Positions 35,566-45,169 are shown, counted from the first letter of the stretch. The stretch: 64,000 nucleotides of DNA from JBCCQH01 sp039024435 (GCA_039024435.1 JBCCQH010000010.1:30275-94274); one strand, 5' to 3'. Program-made: numbers and translations. Notes: generated by a model from the letters alone, not told the origin.

Positions 35566-36845
35566 TTTTCCGTTTTTGCGCTTGCTTTTTCGCGGCGTTC
35601 CAGCATCTTTTTCGAGATGAGCGGTCCCCGACCGGGGGCACTCCAGGGGCAAACCTCAATGCAGATCCCGCACGCATCATTCGCAACAAAATAGGGAATG
35701 CAGGTGTCAAAGTCCACGTACCACTTCATCTGCCCGCGCACCAACTGCTTGACGTCGAAGATTGCGTCCGGCGGGCAATTGTCCGAACAGATTTGGCAAG
35801 TCGCACAGAAATCATCCACCCCGATGTCTTTCGGACCATCGATGGCCAAAGGAAGATCGGTCAGTACGGTCGCCAGGCGCACGTTTGAGCCAAACTCCTT
35901 GGTGATTAACGAGCCGTGCTTGCCCAGCATACCGATGCCCGCTTCAATTGCGACCGGGATGTGCTGCACCTCGTAGGTATCGGGAGAAATATTGGTACAC
36001 GCCCGCGCCGGCCAGCCCATTTTTCGGATGTCCTGCGCCAGGTCAATCGCAATCTGGCCCACGTTTTTGTAGGTCTTCTGGATGTGCAGCCCGGTTTCGT
36101 GGGTGGGTACCTGCACCATCGTCTCCCGGTCCATGGCCAGAGCGATGGAGATCGCGTACTTGAACGGCAAGTCGAATCCCTCAAAACGCATTTCTTCCTG
36201 CAATGGCGCAACGCCGACGACATCGGCGCCGTGGATGCGTGCCCGGGATTTGACCTCTTTGGTCATGGCGGTCGGATCCTCAACCGCCACCTGCTTACGC
36301 GCCACGACCCCCAGGCGATTGCGGTCCATCCAGAAAATATTCAGGATGAAATTTGCCAAAGCGGGCTTGTTGATCGCCTGAAACAAACGTTCCAACTTGT
36401 TCCAAGGCCCACTGTACCCCCGGGTAAAAAAAGGCTGGGTCGTGCGCCGCTTTTCCGTTTCCCCCAAGCCGTTGAGGACGTTTCCCGAGATTGGTGGCTC
36501 TTCGTACTTGAACCCATAGTCCACGGAAGGGTATTCCTCAATTTTCATGGACCGGGCTTTGCGGGCGGCCCCGGCCCGTTTCGGGGAAATGTCTGCCGGC
36601 ACCGGATCGAAATCGGCGTAGCGCTCCTTTTTGGGGGGCGGCGCAAAGACCTTGTCGACGACGACTTTTTCGCCGGCGGCTTTCTTTTTGTGGTAGCGCT
36701 TGTGTTCCAGCCGACCGATGGTATTGGCCATAAAAGCCACAAATGCGGTGTAGCGCGCCGCCCAGAACTTGTGCCGCAAGACACGAATATGCTGGGCGAG
36801 GCGCTCCCGCGTGCTCTTGGGTCGGGTAAACTTGGGTGTAACCAT
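35562..36845 (-). CDS. Reductive-dehalogenase-like 4Fe-4S protein
   Basis: A 427-residue protein related to the RdhA/QueG superfamily of cobalamin-dependent reductases. The N-terminus lacks a Tat signal and is basic. The middle domain has VVGVAPLQEEMRFEGFDLPF and VPTHETGLHIQKTYKN, and the Fe-S module has CATCQICSDNCPPDAI and CGICIEVCPWSAPGRG. Family members bind two 4Fe-4S clusters and often corrinoid; whether this one reduces an organohalide, an epoxide or something else is unknown. It is divergent from a TetR gene, with a 9-5-9 palindrome 12 bases before its ATG, and is followed by the YdeI gene. Confidence 0.82.
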   Translation of the reverse strand: MVTPKFTRPKSTRERLAQHIRVLRHKFWAARYTAFVAFMANTIGRLEHKRYHKKKAAGEKVVVDKVFAPPPKKERYADFDPVPADISPKRAGAARKARSMKIEEYPSVDYGFKYEEPPISGNVLNGLGETEKRRTTQPFFTRGYSGPWNKLERLFQAINKPALANFILNIFWMDRNRLGVVARKQVAVEDPTAMTKEVKSRARIHGADVVGVAPLQEEMRFEGFDLPFKYAISIALAMDRETMVQVPTHETGLHIQKTYKNVGQIAIDLAQDIRKMGWPARACTNISPDTYEVQHIPVAIEAGIGMLGKHGSLITKEFGSNVRLATVLTDLPLAIDGPKDIGVDDFCATCQICSDNCPPDAIFDVKQLVRGQMKWYVDFDTCIPYFVANDACGICIEVCPWSAPGRGPLISKKMLERREKASAKTEK

Positions 36846-36857
36846 AATTAAATTTCC

Positions 36858-36880
36858 AAAAATGACCAGCAGTCATTTTT
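36858..36880. promoter_or_regulatory. Candidate TetR operator, 9-5-9 palindrome
   Basis: AAAAATGAC, spacer CAGCA, GTCATTTTT: a perfect inverted repeat in the 165-base divergent region, 12 bases upstream of the iron-sulfur protein ATG and 130 bases upstream of the TetR gene. TGAC/GTCA half-sites are common in TetR operators. Binding by the adjacent TetR protein is inferred. Confidence 0.7.
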
Positions 36881-37010
36881 GAACTTTGGGCGGTCAAAAT
36901 TGTTTTCGGAAAGCGGGATTTTTTCCAAAAGGTCCGCAACTTTCCCCCTGGCGACCGTGCGCCTTCGCCGCCACTGTGCGTATATTTGCCGTAGAAATCC
37001 CCGATCCGAA

Positions 37011-37625
37011 ATGAAAACCAAGAAACGCCCCACTGCCGAAGCCCGCAAGCAACAAATCATTGCCGCGGCGGACCTGGTACTGCTCGACGGGGGCATTGAA
37101 GGATTTACGGTGGATCAGGTGATTGCCCGGGCCCAAATCGCTAAGGGCACCGTCTACAACCACTACCGCAACAAAGATGAAATGCTGGCCGAACTGGGGA
37201 TCAAGGCCTTGCAACTGCTCTTGGACCGCTTCACCACGGCAACCGACGCAGAAAACTACAGCAGCAAAAAGATCGCTGCCCTCTGTCTAGCCTGTTACGA
37301 TTACTACCGGGAATTTCCTGATTATTTTGAACTCATCTCCTACATGGAGCGCCCGGAGTTCAACATCAATTACGCTACCCACCTCAAAATCAGCCAGAAG
37401 ATCCAGCGCTTTACCAATGACTTGATTGTCCACGGCCAGTCCCGCGGCGAAATCAAATCTGAGATCTCCCCCACGCTGACCGGCTACATCATCTGGGCGA
37501 GCTGCATGGGGGTAGTCCAGTTTGTGGATTCAAAGAAAAAACTCCTCACCAATCACCACGAAATCGATATCCGGCAACTGGTTACTGCCTATGCGGAAAT
37601 CCTCACTGCGGGATTAAAAGCGTAG
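37011..37625 (+). CDS. TetR family transcriptional regulator
   Basis: A 204-residue repressor. The helix-turn-helix is visible in ARKQQIIAAADLVLLDGGIE and GFTVDQVIARAQIAKGTVYN. The C-terminal ligand domain has CYDYYREFPDYFELISYMER and a hydrophobic helix (TGYIIWASCMGVVQFVD). Divergent placement from the reductive-dehalogenase-like gene, with a palindrome between them, suggests it controls that operon and perhaps itself. ATG 37011 gives a normal-length N-terminus. Confidence 0.93.
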   Translation: MKTKKRPTAEARKQQIIAAADLVLLDGGIEGFTVDQVIARAQIAKGTVYNHYRNKDEMLAELGIKALQLLLDRFTTATDAENYSSKKIAALCLACYDYYREFPDYFELISYMERPEFNINYATHLKISQKIQRFTNDLIVHGQSRGEIKSEISPTLTGYIIWASCMGVVQFVDSKKKLLTNHHEIDIRQLVTAYAEILTAGLKA

Positions 37626-37631
37626 TCCAGA

Positions 37632-38384
37632 CTATTGACCAACGGTCAGCTTCTCTTCCACAAACTGTGCCATCATTATTTTTCGGGTCTCAGCCTTGAG
37701 ATCTTCGATGCCCCGCCCCTGGGTATCGGTGATCAAATCCCACTGACAGTTGATCCAACCCGGCCACAAGTCGAGTTCCCGGATCGGATCGTTGTGCCGC
37801 CCGGGATCGTTCAGGGTGATCACTGCCAGCGGTCGTCCGGTCTCGGAGGCGAGGCGAAACGCGCCATCGTAGTACTTTTTGATGCGATCTACCTCCGGGG
37901 TGCGGTTGCGGGTCCCTTCCGGGTACAACAACACCGAAAAACCATCGTCCAGGGCCTGCTTCATGTTTTCGAAACTTTGGTGGCGCGATTCGGCATCCTT
38001 GCGGTCAACCAGGATGCACATCCGCTTCACCAACACGCCAAAAACGGGCACCTTGACCATTTCCTTCTTGCTGAGGAACTTGTATCCCCCGGGAAAACAC
38101 ACCGCATCAATGAGTATATCGAGAAAACTGCGGTGGTTGCTCACAATGATAAACGGCCCGTCGTGGCGCACCAACTCGCGGCCTTTGACCCTGAGCCAGA
38201 TCCCACTTAAAAACAAGGTCACCCCGGCGATCCCGTGGTGGGCGTACCAGATCAAAGGGCGAATCGCGCGCTGCCCGAAAATCAGCAATCCCAAAAAAAG
38301 AAAGGGAATGAACAACAACAGGTGCACAAGGAATACCAGAACCCCATACACCGCATAGACGGAGCGAAGGATGCGAAATAGCAT
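37632..38384 (-). CDS. 1-acyl-sn-glycerol-3-phosphate acyltransferase
   Basis: A 250-residue PlsC-type membrane acyltransferase forming phosphatidic acid in phospholipid synthesis. The N-terminal hydrophobic segments are VLVFLVHLLLFIPFLFLGLL and GIAGVTLFLSGIWL. Catalytic motif I is IVSNHRSFLD (H-x4-D), and the substrate-binding motif is LLYPEGTRNR. It converges with the TetR gene, six bases away. Confidence 0.93.
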   Translation of the reverse strand: MLFRILRSVYAVYGVLVFLVHLLLFIPFLFLGLLIFGQRAIRPLIWYAHHGIAGVTLFLSGIWLRVKGRELVRHDGPFIIVSNHRSFLDILIDAVCFPGGYKFLSKKEMVKVPVFGVLVKRMCILVDRKDAESRHQSFENMKQALDDGFSVLLYPEGTRNRTPEVDRIKKYYDGAFRLASETGRPLAVITLNDPGRHNDPIRELDLWPGWINCQWDLITDTQGRGIEDLKAETRKIMMAQFVEEKLTVGQ

Positions 38385-38452
38385 GGCGCAAAAATAACAA
38401 TTGCCCCGGCACGACCGCTATTGGGGGAAGAATTTGTGATAAATTTACCCTT

Positions 38453-39229
38453 ATGGCACATCTACGCCCCCCAATGGCTCCCCGCGACATCTCCGAATTG
38501 CCGGAATACTTGCGGTTTCGGGTGGGACACTCAACCGTGACCGATGGCAATATGTCCTACAGCTTCGGTCCCCGGGCGGCGGTCCTGCTTGCCCGGCAGC
38601 GCTTCTTTGCCGGACAAGATCTGCCCCCCGAGCGGCTGATCCCTTTCTTCACCGAGCACCGGGAAATTATCACCGATATCCCAGCTTACGATTTCGATGG
38701 ATGTTCCCTGAGCCATCCCCCCCGCTTCATTTCCGATGCCAATGTGCTCCAAATTCCCGGCGCCGGGATCTTTTTGGGCTTTGCCGATTGTGTGCCTTTT
38801 GTGGTGTACGATGCCCGCCAGCACCTACTGGCCTTTGCCCACGTGGGCTGGCGCAGCATGGCCGCCGGACTCACCGGAAAACTGCTCCGCCACCTTATGC
38901 AGCACCACGGCTCCCGTCCGCAGGATCTTTACGGCGTGATCGGCCCCTCAATCAAGCCGGAAAGTTACCGATTTGCCGATCCAATTCAGGCGCAAAACCG
39001 CGTTTGGCAGCCGTTTTTGCGGCCTCAGCCCGACGGACGCACCGGCATCGACCTCTACGGATTTTGTACCCAAGAAGTCCACTCTGCTGGCGTTCCTCCG
39101 GACCAGTTGTATGCTTTTCGCACCGATACCGCGACCGACCCGACGCTGTTTTCCCATTATGCAGCGACGGTCAACGGGCAGCGGCACAAACAGGGCCGCT
39201 TCTTTTTCTACGGATGGCTGGACGAATGA
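38453..39229 (+). CDS. YfiH/PgeF-like laccase-domain protein
   Basis: A 258-residue cytoplasmic protein of the YfiH family. Members are purine nucleoside/peptidoglycan-editing enzymes (they remove mis-incorporated L-Ser from peptidoglycan precursors in E. coli) and were once called polyphenol oxidases. Motifs: FLGFADCVPFVVYDARQHLL with the metal Cys, AFAHVGWRSMAAGLTGKLL with the metal His, VIGPSIKPESYRF and the C-terminal QGRFFFYGWL. The match is somewhat divergent from the classic sequence (GWRS instead of GWRG). It is divergent from the acyltransferase gene. Confidence 0.8.
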   Translation: MAHLRPPMAPRDISELPEYLRFRVGHSTVTDGNMSYSFGPRAAVLLARQRFFAGQDLPPERLIPFFTEHREIITDIPAYDFDGCSLSHPPRFISDANVLQIPGAGIFLGFADCVPFVVYDARQHLLAFAHVGWRSMAAGLTGKLLRHLMQHHGSRPQDLYGVIGPSIKPESYRFADPIQAQNRVWQPFLRPQPDGRTGIDLYGFCTQEVHSAGVPPDQLYAFRTDTATDPTLFSHYAATVNGQRHKQGRFFFYGWLDE

Positions 39230-39422
39230 CCGCCGCCGTCCCATTTACCCCAAAAATAAAATCACCACTAGGAAATACACCATTGTTGCCGCCAAAACCA
39301 TCGAAGCCCTTTCTAAGCAAGTCAATGCCCTCATCGCCGAAGGCTGGCGCCCGCAAGGGGGCCTCACCAACGACGCTCACATCGTCTATTTCGCCCAGGC
39401 CATGGTTCGGGGAGAGGGGTAG
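39159..39422 (+). CDS. DUF1737 domain small protein, start uncertain
   Basis: The C-terminal part (from about 39273) reads KYTIVAAKTIEALSKQVNAL then IAEGWRPQGG and YFAQAMV, matching DUF1737 (Y.v......L...V...i..GW.P.Gg......QAM). No ATG immediately precedes the domain. The only in-frame ATG (39159) lies inside the YfiH gene, while the ATG at the YfiH stop (39226) is in another frame. Either the start is non-canonical, translation begins within the upstream gene, or a one-base frameshift broke the gene. The coordinates take the in-frame ATG. Confidence 0.5.
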   Translation: MQRRSTGSGTNRAASFSTDGWTNDRRRPIYPKNKITTRKYTIVAAKTIEALSKQVNALIAEGWRPQGGLTNDAHIVYFAQAMVRGEG

Positions 39423-39485
39423 ATGCGGAAGTCGCAGTCTGGGGCTTCACCCCAAACTGCGACTTCCATCTGATCCTATCCTGGC

Positions 39486-42400
39486 TCAGGACGCAACAGC
39501 TGGCGCCTGGCCCACCCCCCGCGTAAACCAACTGTACAAAATCGGGACGATCAGTAGCACCAAAAATGTGCTCACTACCATCCCCCCGATAATCGTCCAG
39601 CCCAGGGGGGACCACAGACTGGTATTGCCGAGGGTCAGGGGCAACAGTCCCAAGATCGTCGTCAGTGACGTCAACAGAATCGGCGTAAACCGCGTCTGGG
39701 CCGCCTGGGCGATTGCCTCCCGCTTGGCCATACCTTCCCGCATCAGTTGGTTCGTGAAGTCGACCAGGATAATGGAATTGTTCACCACAATGCCCACCAA
39801 GCTGGTAAAGCCCACAAAAGCAAAGAAGGAAAACGACCAGCCGGTCAGGTAGAGGAAGATGATCGAGCCCATGAAGGCAAAGGGAATCGCCGAAAACACG
39901 ATCAAGGGCTGCAAGAGCGAACGGAATTGCAGGACGAGGACCGCAAAGATGCCCACCAGGGCCAGGATCAAACTCAGCCCCAAGTCACCGAAGGAAGACT
40001 GCTGGGTTTCGTACTCGCCCGCGACGTAATACCGGTAACCGACCGGAAAATCAAAGGCTTCCAAGTCCTGTATGATGCCCTCGGTGATCGCCGCGGTGGC
40101 ATCCGAATTGTAAACGTCGGCGGTGATCGTTGCGGTACGCTGCAAGTTGTAGTGATCGATCTTGTTCACCGCTTGGGCAAAGCGAATATCGGCCACTTGC
40201 CGCAACGGAACTTGTGCACCCGAGCGGCTGGCTACCTGGATCCGATCAAAATCCCGCATCCCCGGCTCTCCGGACAGCGGCAGGCGCAGATTCAGGTCAT
40301 ATTCGTTGCCGTCCTCGAGGCTGATTTGATCGACCACAAGGCCGGTCATGGCGGTGCGCACCGTCAGGTCAATGTCTGCCAGTTGGAGGCCAAGCAAGCC
40401 GGCCTTGTCCCGGTTGATTTCCACCTTGAGGTCAGTTTTGGCGCGATCCAAGGGGTTTTCGACATTGAAGGTGCCCTCGGCGGTGCCGATGATTTCCGCG
40501 ACTTCTCCGGCCAGCCGGCGCAAGGTATCCAGATCTTGCCCGATCACTTTGATTTCAATCGGGGCTTCAAAGGGAGGACCGTTTTTCAGTTCGGAAAAGG
40601 TGATTTCCGCCCCGGCATAATCGGCAAAGGCCCGGCGCAGTCGTCCCAATTCGGTGTAAAACGCGACCGGGTCCCATTCCTTGAAGCGGACCATGACCTG
40701 GCCCTCACTCTTGCGGTAATCCCGCGGGATGCGGTTGTAGTAGATCTGCGGGTTGCCGTGGCCTGAGTTAGAAGTGTAGGACGACACGTAATCGGACTCG
40801 GTCAGGACGGCTTCGACGTATTGGACGGCGGCGTCGGTGGACGCCAGCGAAGCGCCTTTCGGGGAGGAAATATCGATCAGCAGCAAGGGCTTGTCCGCGG
40901 TAGGAAAAAAGCTCACACCAACCGCCGGAAACAGCGCGAAACTGCCGACCAGTCCACCGATGGCAATCAGCAGGATGAGCCAGGGTCGCCGCAGGGCAAA
41001 GAGCAGTGTGGGCCGGTAGCCGCGCTCGATCAACTTTTCGATTTGGCGCAGCACCCAAGTTTTGCGCTTTTTCCCGGAAGCCCGCAAAAACCGCCCCGAG
41101 AGCAAAGGGGTCACGGTCAGCGCCAGCAACAAGGAAGCCAGCAGAGCAAAAATCACGATCAGCGGCAAGGTTTTCAAGAATTCACCGGTCCCACCCCCCA
41201 ATTGGGTCAGCGGAAAAAAAGCCAAAAGCGTCGTCGCGGTCGAAGAAATGATCGCCACGCCGACCTCGCGGGTTCCTTGCAAAGCGGCCTCCTGGAGTTT
41301 CATGCCTTCGTTGCGGTAGCGAATGATATTTTCCAGGACCACGATGCCGTTGTCCACCAGCAGCCCGAGCGCAATCACCAGTCCCGCGATGGAGATTTGT
41401 TGCAAGCCAAATTCGGCCATGTCCAGGGTGCCTACCGCCATCAAGATCGAAATCGGGATGATGGTCATGATCACCAGGGAAGGGCGGAAGCCCAGGAAAA
41501 TGAAAATCACAACGCCGACCAGGGCGATGCCTTGCAGCAGATTGGAAAAGAAACTGTTGATGCGGCTTTCGACGGCGGGGCCCTGCACAAAAGCGTAGTC
41601 GAGTGCCATCCCCGGACCCAATTTGGTCTGAAAGGCGTCCACCTTTTTCTGAAGGTCGTCGGTGATCGTGAGGATGTTGTTGCCCTTTTGCTGGGTAATG
41701 GCCAGAAAGACGCAGGTGTCACCGTTGTGGCGGGCCACCCAGTTGGGATCTTGGTAGTCCATTTCCACCGTGGCCACGTCGCGCAGGCGGATGATGTTTC
41801 CGTTTCCGGTGGAGACGATGGTGTTGCGCACTTCATCCAGATTCCGGTAGCTGCCGCTGGTTTTGATGTTGTAGGACTTGTTGCCTGCCTCGAGGTCGCC
41901 CCCGGGGATGTTGACGTTGTTGCCCTGAAGGATGCCTTGGACCTGAACCAAAGGAACGTGCAATTGGGCCATCCGCTCCATGTCCAGGGACACGCGGATT
42001 TCTTCCTCGGGGTAGGCATTGATCTTGACCTTGCGCACGCCCTTCACAGTTTGCAGCTCGTCTTGCAAGTCTTCCGCCGTCTCCACCAATTCGTGGTAGT
42101 CGGCGCCCTTGGATATGAGGGCCAGTTGCATGATGAGCACGTCCAGGGGACTGAATTTGCGGACCCGCAGGTCGTACAAGCCCTCCGGCAACTCGCCGCG
42201 CAACCCATTGACCTCGGCAGAGATTTCATCGTATTTGTCGTCGATGTCCACGGAAAATTCCGCTTCCACCCGCATGATAAACAATCCCTCCTCGATCTTG
42301 GTCCGAATCACGGTAATGTCGTCCAGTTGGTCGATGGCTTCTTCCACCGGATCGGCGATCAGTTCTTCCATGTCTTCGGGACTGGTCCCGGGGTAGACGG

Positions 42401-42545
42401 CGACCACAGTGTAAATGGGGAGCGAAAGGTCCGGGTCCTCGGACCGAGGCATAGAGAGGTAGGAGTAAACGCCCAAGAGAATGGCCATGAAGACCAAAAT
42501 CAGGACAAACTGGTAGTTTTTAAGGGCAAATGCTGGGAGCCGCAT
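39486..42545 (-). CDS. RND efflux pump inner-membrane subunit
   Basis: A 1,019-residue proton-driven resistance-nodulation-division transporter. Typical features: an N-terminal helix (NYQFVLILVFMAILLGVYSY), the porter domain (VVAVYPGTSPEDMEELIADP), the helix 4-5 region LVIALGLLVDNGIVVLENII (the usual D-D pair is D-N here), a large second periplasmic loop and GFTSLVGIVVNNSIILVDFT in the C-terminal half. With the MFP and TolC-like genes upstream it forms a complete tripartite pump of the hydrophobic/amphiphilic efflux type; the substrate is unknown. It is the last gene of the TetR-tolC-MFP-RND series on the minus strand. Confidence 0.95.
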   Translation of the reverse strand: MRLPAFALKNYQFVLILVFMAILLGVYSYLSMPRSEDPDLSLPIYTVVAVYPGTSPEDMEELIADPVEEAIDQLDDITVIRTKIEEGLFIMRVEAEFSVDIDDKYDEISAEVNGLRGELPEGLYDLRVRKFSPLDVLIMQLALISKGADYHELVETAEDLQDELQTVKGVRKVKINAYPEEEIRVSLDMERMAQLHVPLVQVQGILQGNNVNIPGGDLEAGNKSYNIKTSGSYRNLDEVRNTIVSTGNGNIIRLRDVATVEMDYQDPNWVARHNGDTCVFLAITQQKGNNILTITDDLQKKVDAFQTKLGPGMALDYAFVQGPAVESRINSFFSNLLQGIALVGVVIFIFLGFRPSLVIMTIIPISILMAVGTLDMAEFGLQQISIAGLVIALGLLVDNGIVVLENIIRYRNEGMKLQEAALQGTREVGVAIISSTATTLLAFFPLTQLGGGTGEFLKTLPLIVIFALLASLLLALTVTPLLSGRFLRASGKKRKTWVLRQIEKLIERGYRPTLLFALRRPWLILLIAIGGLVGSFALFPAVGVSFFPTADKPLLLIDISSPKGASLASTDAAVQYVEAVLTESDYVSSYTSNSGHGNPQIYYNRIPRDYRKSEGQVMVRFKEWDPVAFYTELGRLRRAFADYAGAEITFSELKNGPPFEAPIEIKVIGQDLDTLRRLAGEVAEIIGTAEGTFNVENPLDRAKTDLKVEINRDKAGLLGLQLADIDLTVRTAMTGLVVDQISLEDGNEYDLNLRLPLSGEPGMRDFDRIQVASRSGAQVPLRQVADIRFAQAVNKIDHYNLQRTATITADVYNSDATAAITEGIIQDLEAFDFPVGYRYYVAGEYETQQSSFGDLGLSLILALVGIFAVLVLQFRSLLQPLIVFSAIPFAFMGSIIFLYLTGWSFSFFAFVGFTSLVGIVVNNSIILVDFTNQLMREGMAKREAIAQAAQTRFTPILLTSLTTILGLLPLTLGNTSLWSPLGWTIIGGMVVSTFLVLLIVPILYSWFTRGVGQAPAVAS

Positions 42546-42604
42546 GGGATTGTCTTTTGGAAATGATCTCAGTTGTTGTGGAGTGGGATACTGGAATTGC
42601 GGGG

Positions 42605-43657
42605 CTATTGGATGGCGATTTTCTGGCCGTCTTCCAGGTAATTGGCCCCGGCCAATACAACCGGTCGATCCAGTCGGATCGCACTGGTGTCCACCAGCAC
42701 GTAATCCGGTCCGATCCGCCCGGAAGGAATGGTCGTCGCCGCAACGGTTTGGGTTTCGGGATCGACAAGAAAAATCCGGGCCTCATTTTCGTTGGCTTCT
42801 ACCACCGCGTCAATCGGGACTTTGTAGTAGGCCCCACCGCTGCGGGGAAAAATTTCCGCTTTCCCAACGAAGCCGTGGCGCATCGGGAAACCGCGGGATT
42901 CAAGCTCTAATTCTACGGCAAAAGATCCGGTCATGGGGTCGGCCTGGGGGGCAATGGTCCCAATTTGTGCGGTAAATTTTTCTCCCGGAAATGCGTCAAA
43001 CTCCAGGTGGGCGGAGTCTCCGGGCTGCAAACGCACGATGTCTTTGTCCGGCAAACCGACTTTCAGCACAAACATACCACCGCCGCCGGTGTGGCTCACC
43101 ATCAGCACGGGCATCCCGGGGGAAATCATTTCTCCCTCCTCGGCGAAGCGCCGCAGGACTTTCCCGCGGTTGCGGGCGACAATCTGAGCGTAACCTTGGT
43201 TGTACTCGGCGATTTCGAGGTCGGCGCGGGCGACGTCGAGGCCGGTTTTGATGTCCTGCAACTGTTCGAGGGTCGCGACAGTGTCTTGGTAGAGGTTGTC
43301 GATGCGCACTTGGTCGCGCTGGAATTTTTCGACCGCTTGGCGGGCCTTGTTGACTTGGGCGTCGATCTCGCGGGTTTCGAGGACGGCGAGGACTTGTCCG
43401 GCCCGGTAGCGCTGGCCTTCATCGACGAAGATCCGGTCGATGACGCCGCCGATTTTGAAGGATTGCTTCATTTCGGTGGTGCCGCTGAGCAGCCCCACGG
43501 CTTCGATGGTCAAGGGGGTCTCGGTGATCGGGATCTCCTGGACGGTGACCCGGGCATCGAGCGAATCGGCGTTGACTTGCGCCAGTTGGGAGTGGTCCTG
43601 CCGGCAGGCACTCAGCGCCAGCAGAAGGATCAGGGCAAATGGAATGGTGGTTTTCAT
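42605..43657 (-). CDS. RND efflux periplasmic adaptor (membrane fusion protein)
   Basis: A 350-residue lipoprotein adaptor (lipobox LLLALSAC) linking the inner-membrane pump to the outer-membrane channel. The biotinyl-lipoyl half-motif is in DRIFVDEGQRYRAGQVLAVL, the hairpin is LVARNRG-like (AQIVARNRGKVLRRFAEEGE) and the beta-barrel region follows (DSAHLEFDAFPGEKFTAQIG). It follows the tolC-like gene by 14 bases and precedes the RND gene by 59 bases. Confidence 0.93.
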   Translation of the reverse strand: MKTTIPFALILLLALSACRQDHSQLAQVNADSLDARVTVQEIPITETPLTIEAVGLLSGTTEMKQSFKIGGVIDRIFVDEGQRYRAGQVLAVLETREIDAQVNKARQAVEKFQRDQVRIDNLYQDTVATLEQLQDIKTGLDVARADLEIAEYNQGYAQIVARNRGKVLRRFAEEGEMISPGMPVLMVSHTGGGGMFVLKVGLPDKDIVRLQPGDSAHLEFDAFPGEKFTAQIGTIAPQADPMTGSFAVELELESRGFPMRHGFVGKAEIFPRSGGAYYKVPIDAVVEANENEARIFLVDPETQTVAATTIPSGRIGPDYVLVDTSAIRLDRPVVLAGANYLEDGQKIAIQ

Positions 43658-43671
43658 GGGTGGCGATTGCT

Positions 43672-45156
43672 TTATTGAGCCGCGGTGGCTTTGTTCAATT
43701 CGGATTGTTGGGCAAACACGCGGAAGCGTGCGATGTTGTAGGAGATCTGCGCGGAGGTCAACTGGTTGCGGGCGCGCAGCAGTTCCACGAGCATGGCTTG
43801 GCCTTGTGTGTAGCGGCGGTCGATCAGACGAAAGGCTTTGGCGGCGGCGTTTTGTTCACTTTGGGCCGCGTCCAGTGCCTTCACGGCTGCTTTTAGCCCT
43901 TCCCGCGCTTGCATGACTTGCATTTTGAGCTGCTGCAGGACGGTGGCGTATTCATTTTCCAATAGCTGGACCTGCAGATCGGCTTCGTCGCGGGCAGCCC
44001 GCTTGCCCTGGCCTTGGAAGAGGTCCCAGGTGAGTCCGACTTGGGCGAGCCAGAAGTCCTGGTTTTCGTCAAAAGTGTAGCCAAAGCCTTGGAACCCGGC
44101 CTGGCCGGCGAGGTAGACATCGGGCAGGAGGGCATCGTATTTTTTCATATCGGCCAGGGTTTCGTTTGCCCGAATCCCCATGCGCAAGGCCTGGAGTTCT
44201 TGCCGATTGGCCTCCGCCTGACCGGCCAGTTCGGCGTATTCAGCGCTGGTCGGGGTGATTGGGGGGAGGTCAGGATCAACCAACACTTGGGTATCGAGGT
44301 CGCGATTGAGGAGAAAGTTGAACCAACTGGCGGACACGGCAACTTGCTGTTCGGCCTCGGCCAGTTGCTGGTCCAGGCGGGCAATCTCGGCTTCGGAACT
44401 GGCGACTACATCGGGGGTGGCTTTCTGCTGGGCGACGAGCTTTTCATTGACCCGGCGCACCTCCAGTAAAACTTTGCGGGCATCCTGGTAAATCGCGACG
44501 GCTTCCCGGGCCTGCAAATGGTTGAAATATGCGATGCGGATTTCGTGGGCGAGGTTCTGGGCGTAGGCGGCCTTGCGGGCTTTTTCCACTTCGACCTGGG
44601 CCTGACGGGCTTTGTAACCGAAGTACACGTCGCTGTTGAAGAGCGGCTGGGTCAGGCTGAGTTTGGTTTCGTGGAAATTGTTGGGGAGAAACTGCTCGGA
44701 GACATTCCCCAGTTGGGGAAACTCATCCGATTGGGTCAATTGGTTGAGGGTCGCGTAGACAGGGTTCAGCAAGTCACCGATGGGAAAATCGATGGTTCGG
44801 CCGCCGCCCGCGAGGGTGTAATTGGCATCAAAGGCGATTTTTGGAAAGAAATTGGCCTTGGCTTGCCGAAGCTGGGTCATGCTGCGCGCCACCTGAAGGT
44901 TGTGGGAACGCAGGGCGAGGTTGCTTTGCAATCCCTCGCGGACGTATTCTTCGAGGATGCCTTGGGCAGGCAGACTGGTGCCCAGGGCCAGCAGCAGCCC
45001 GAAGACGTATCCGATCCGCCAGTTGATCCCTAAGCGGTCCCAAAATCGGGTCCAGGGTTCCACCAGGCCCGGGGAAGACTCGGGACCGTTACCCGGAGCT
45101 GCCGCGGGGACCGAAACGGACCGTTGGGGGCGGCAAAGTATCAAGTTGAGTTTCAT
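43672..45156 (-). CDS. TolC-family outer-membrane channel
   Basis: A 494-residue outer-membrane efflux protein. It has the duplicated TolC helices (LEEYVREGLQSNLALRSHNL, REAVAIYQDARKVLLEVRRV) and periodic alpha-hairpins with LRQAKANFFPKIAFDANYTL. The signal peptide appears late, around residues 45-65 (GYVFGLLLALGTSLPAQG), preceded by an unusually long basic and Pro-rich N-terminal stretch, so the true start could be internal. I give the ATG at 45156; a GTG 18 bases upstream overlaps a palindrome. Confidence 0.88.
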   Translation of the reverse strand: MKLNLILCRPQRSVSVPAAAPGNGPESSPGLVEPWTRFWDRLGINWRIGYVFGLLLALGTSLPAQGILEEYVREGLQSNLALRSHNLQVARSMTQLRQAKANFFPKIAFDANYTLAGGGRTIDFPIGDLLNPVYATLNQLTQSDEFPQLGNVSEQFLPNNFHETKLSLTQPLFNSDVYFGYKARQAQVEVEKARKAAYAQNLAHEIRIAYFNHLQAREAVAIYQDARKVLLEVRRVNEKLVAQQKATPDVVASSEAEIARLDQQLAEAEQQVAVSASWFNFLLNRDLDTQVLVDPDLPPITPTSAEYAELAGQAEANRQELQALRMGIRANETLADMKKYDALLPDVYLAGQAGFQGFGYTFDENQDFWLAQVGLTWDLFQGQGKRAARDEADLQVQLLENEYATVLQQLKMQVMQAREGLKAAVKALDAAQSEQNAAAKAFRLIDRRYTQGQAMLVELLRARNQLTSAQISYNIARFRVFAQQSELNKATAAQ

Positions 45157-45169
45157 GATGGGGTTGGTT

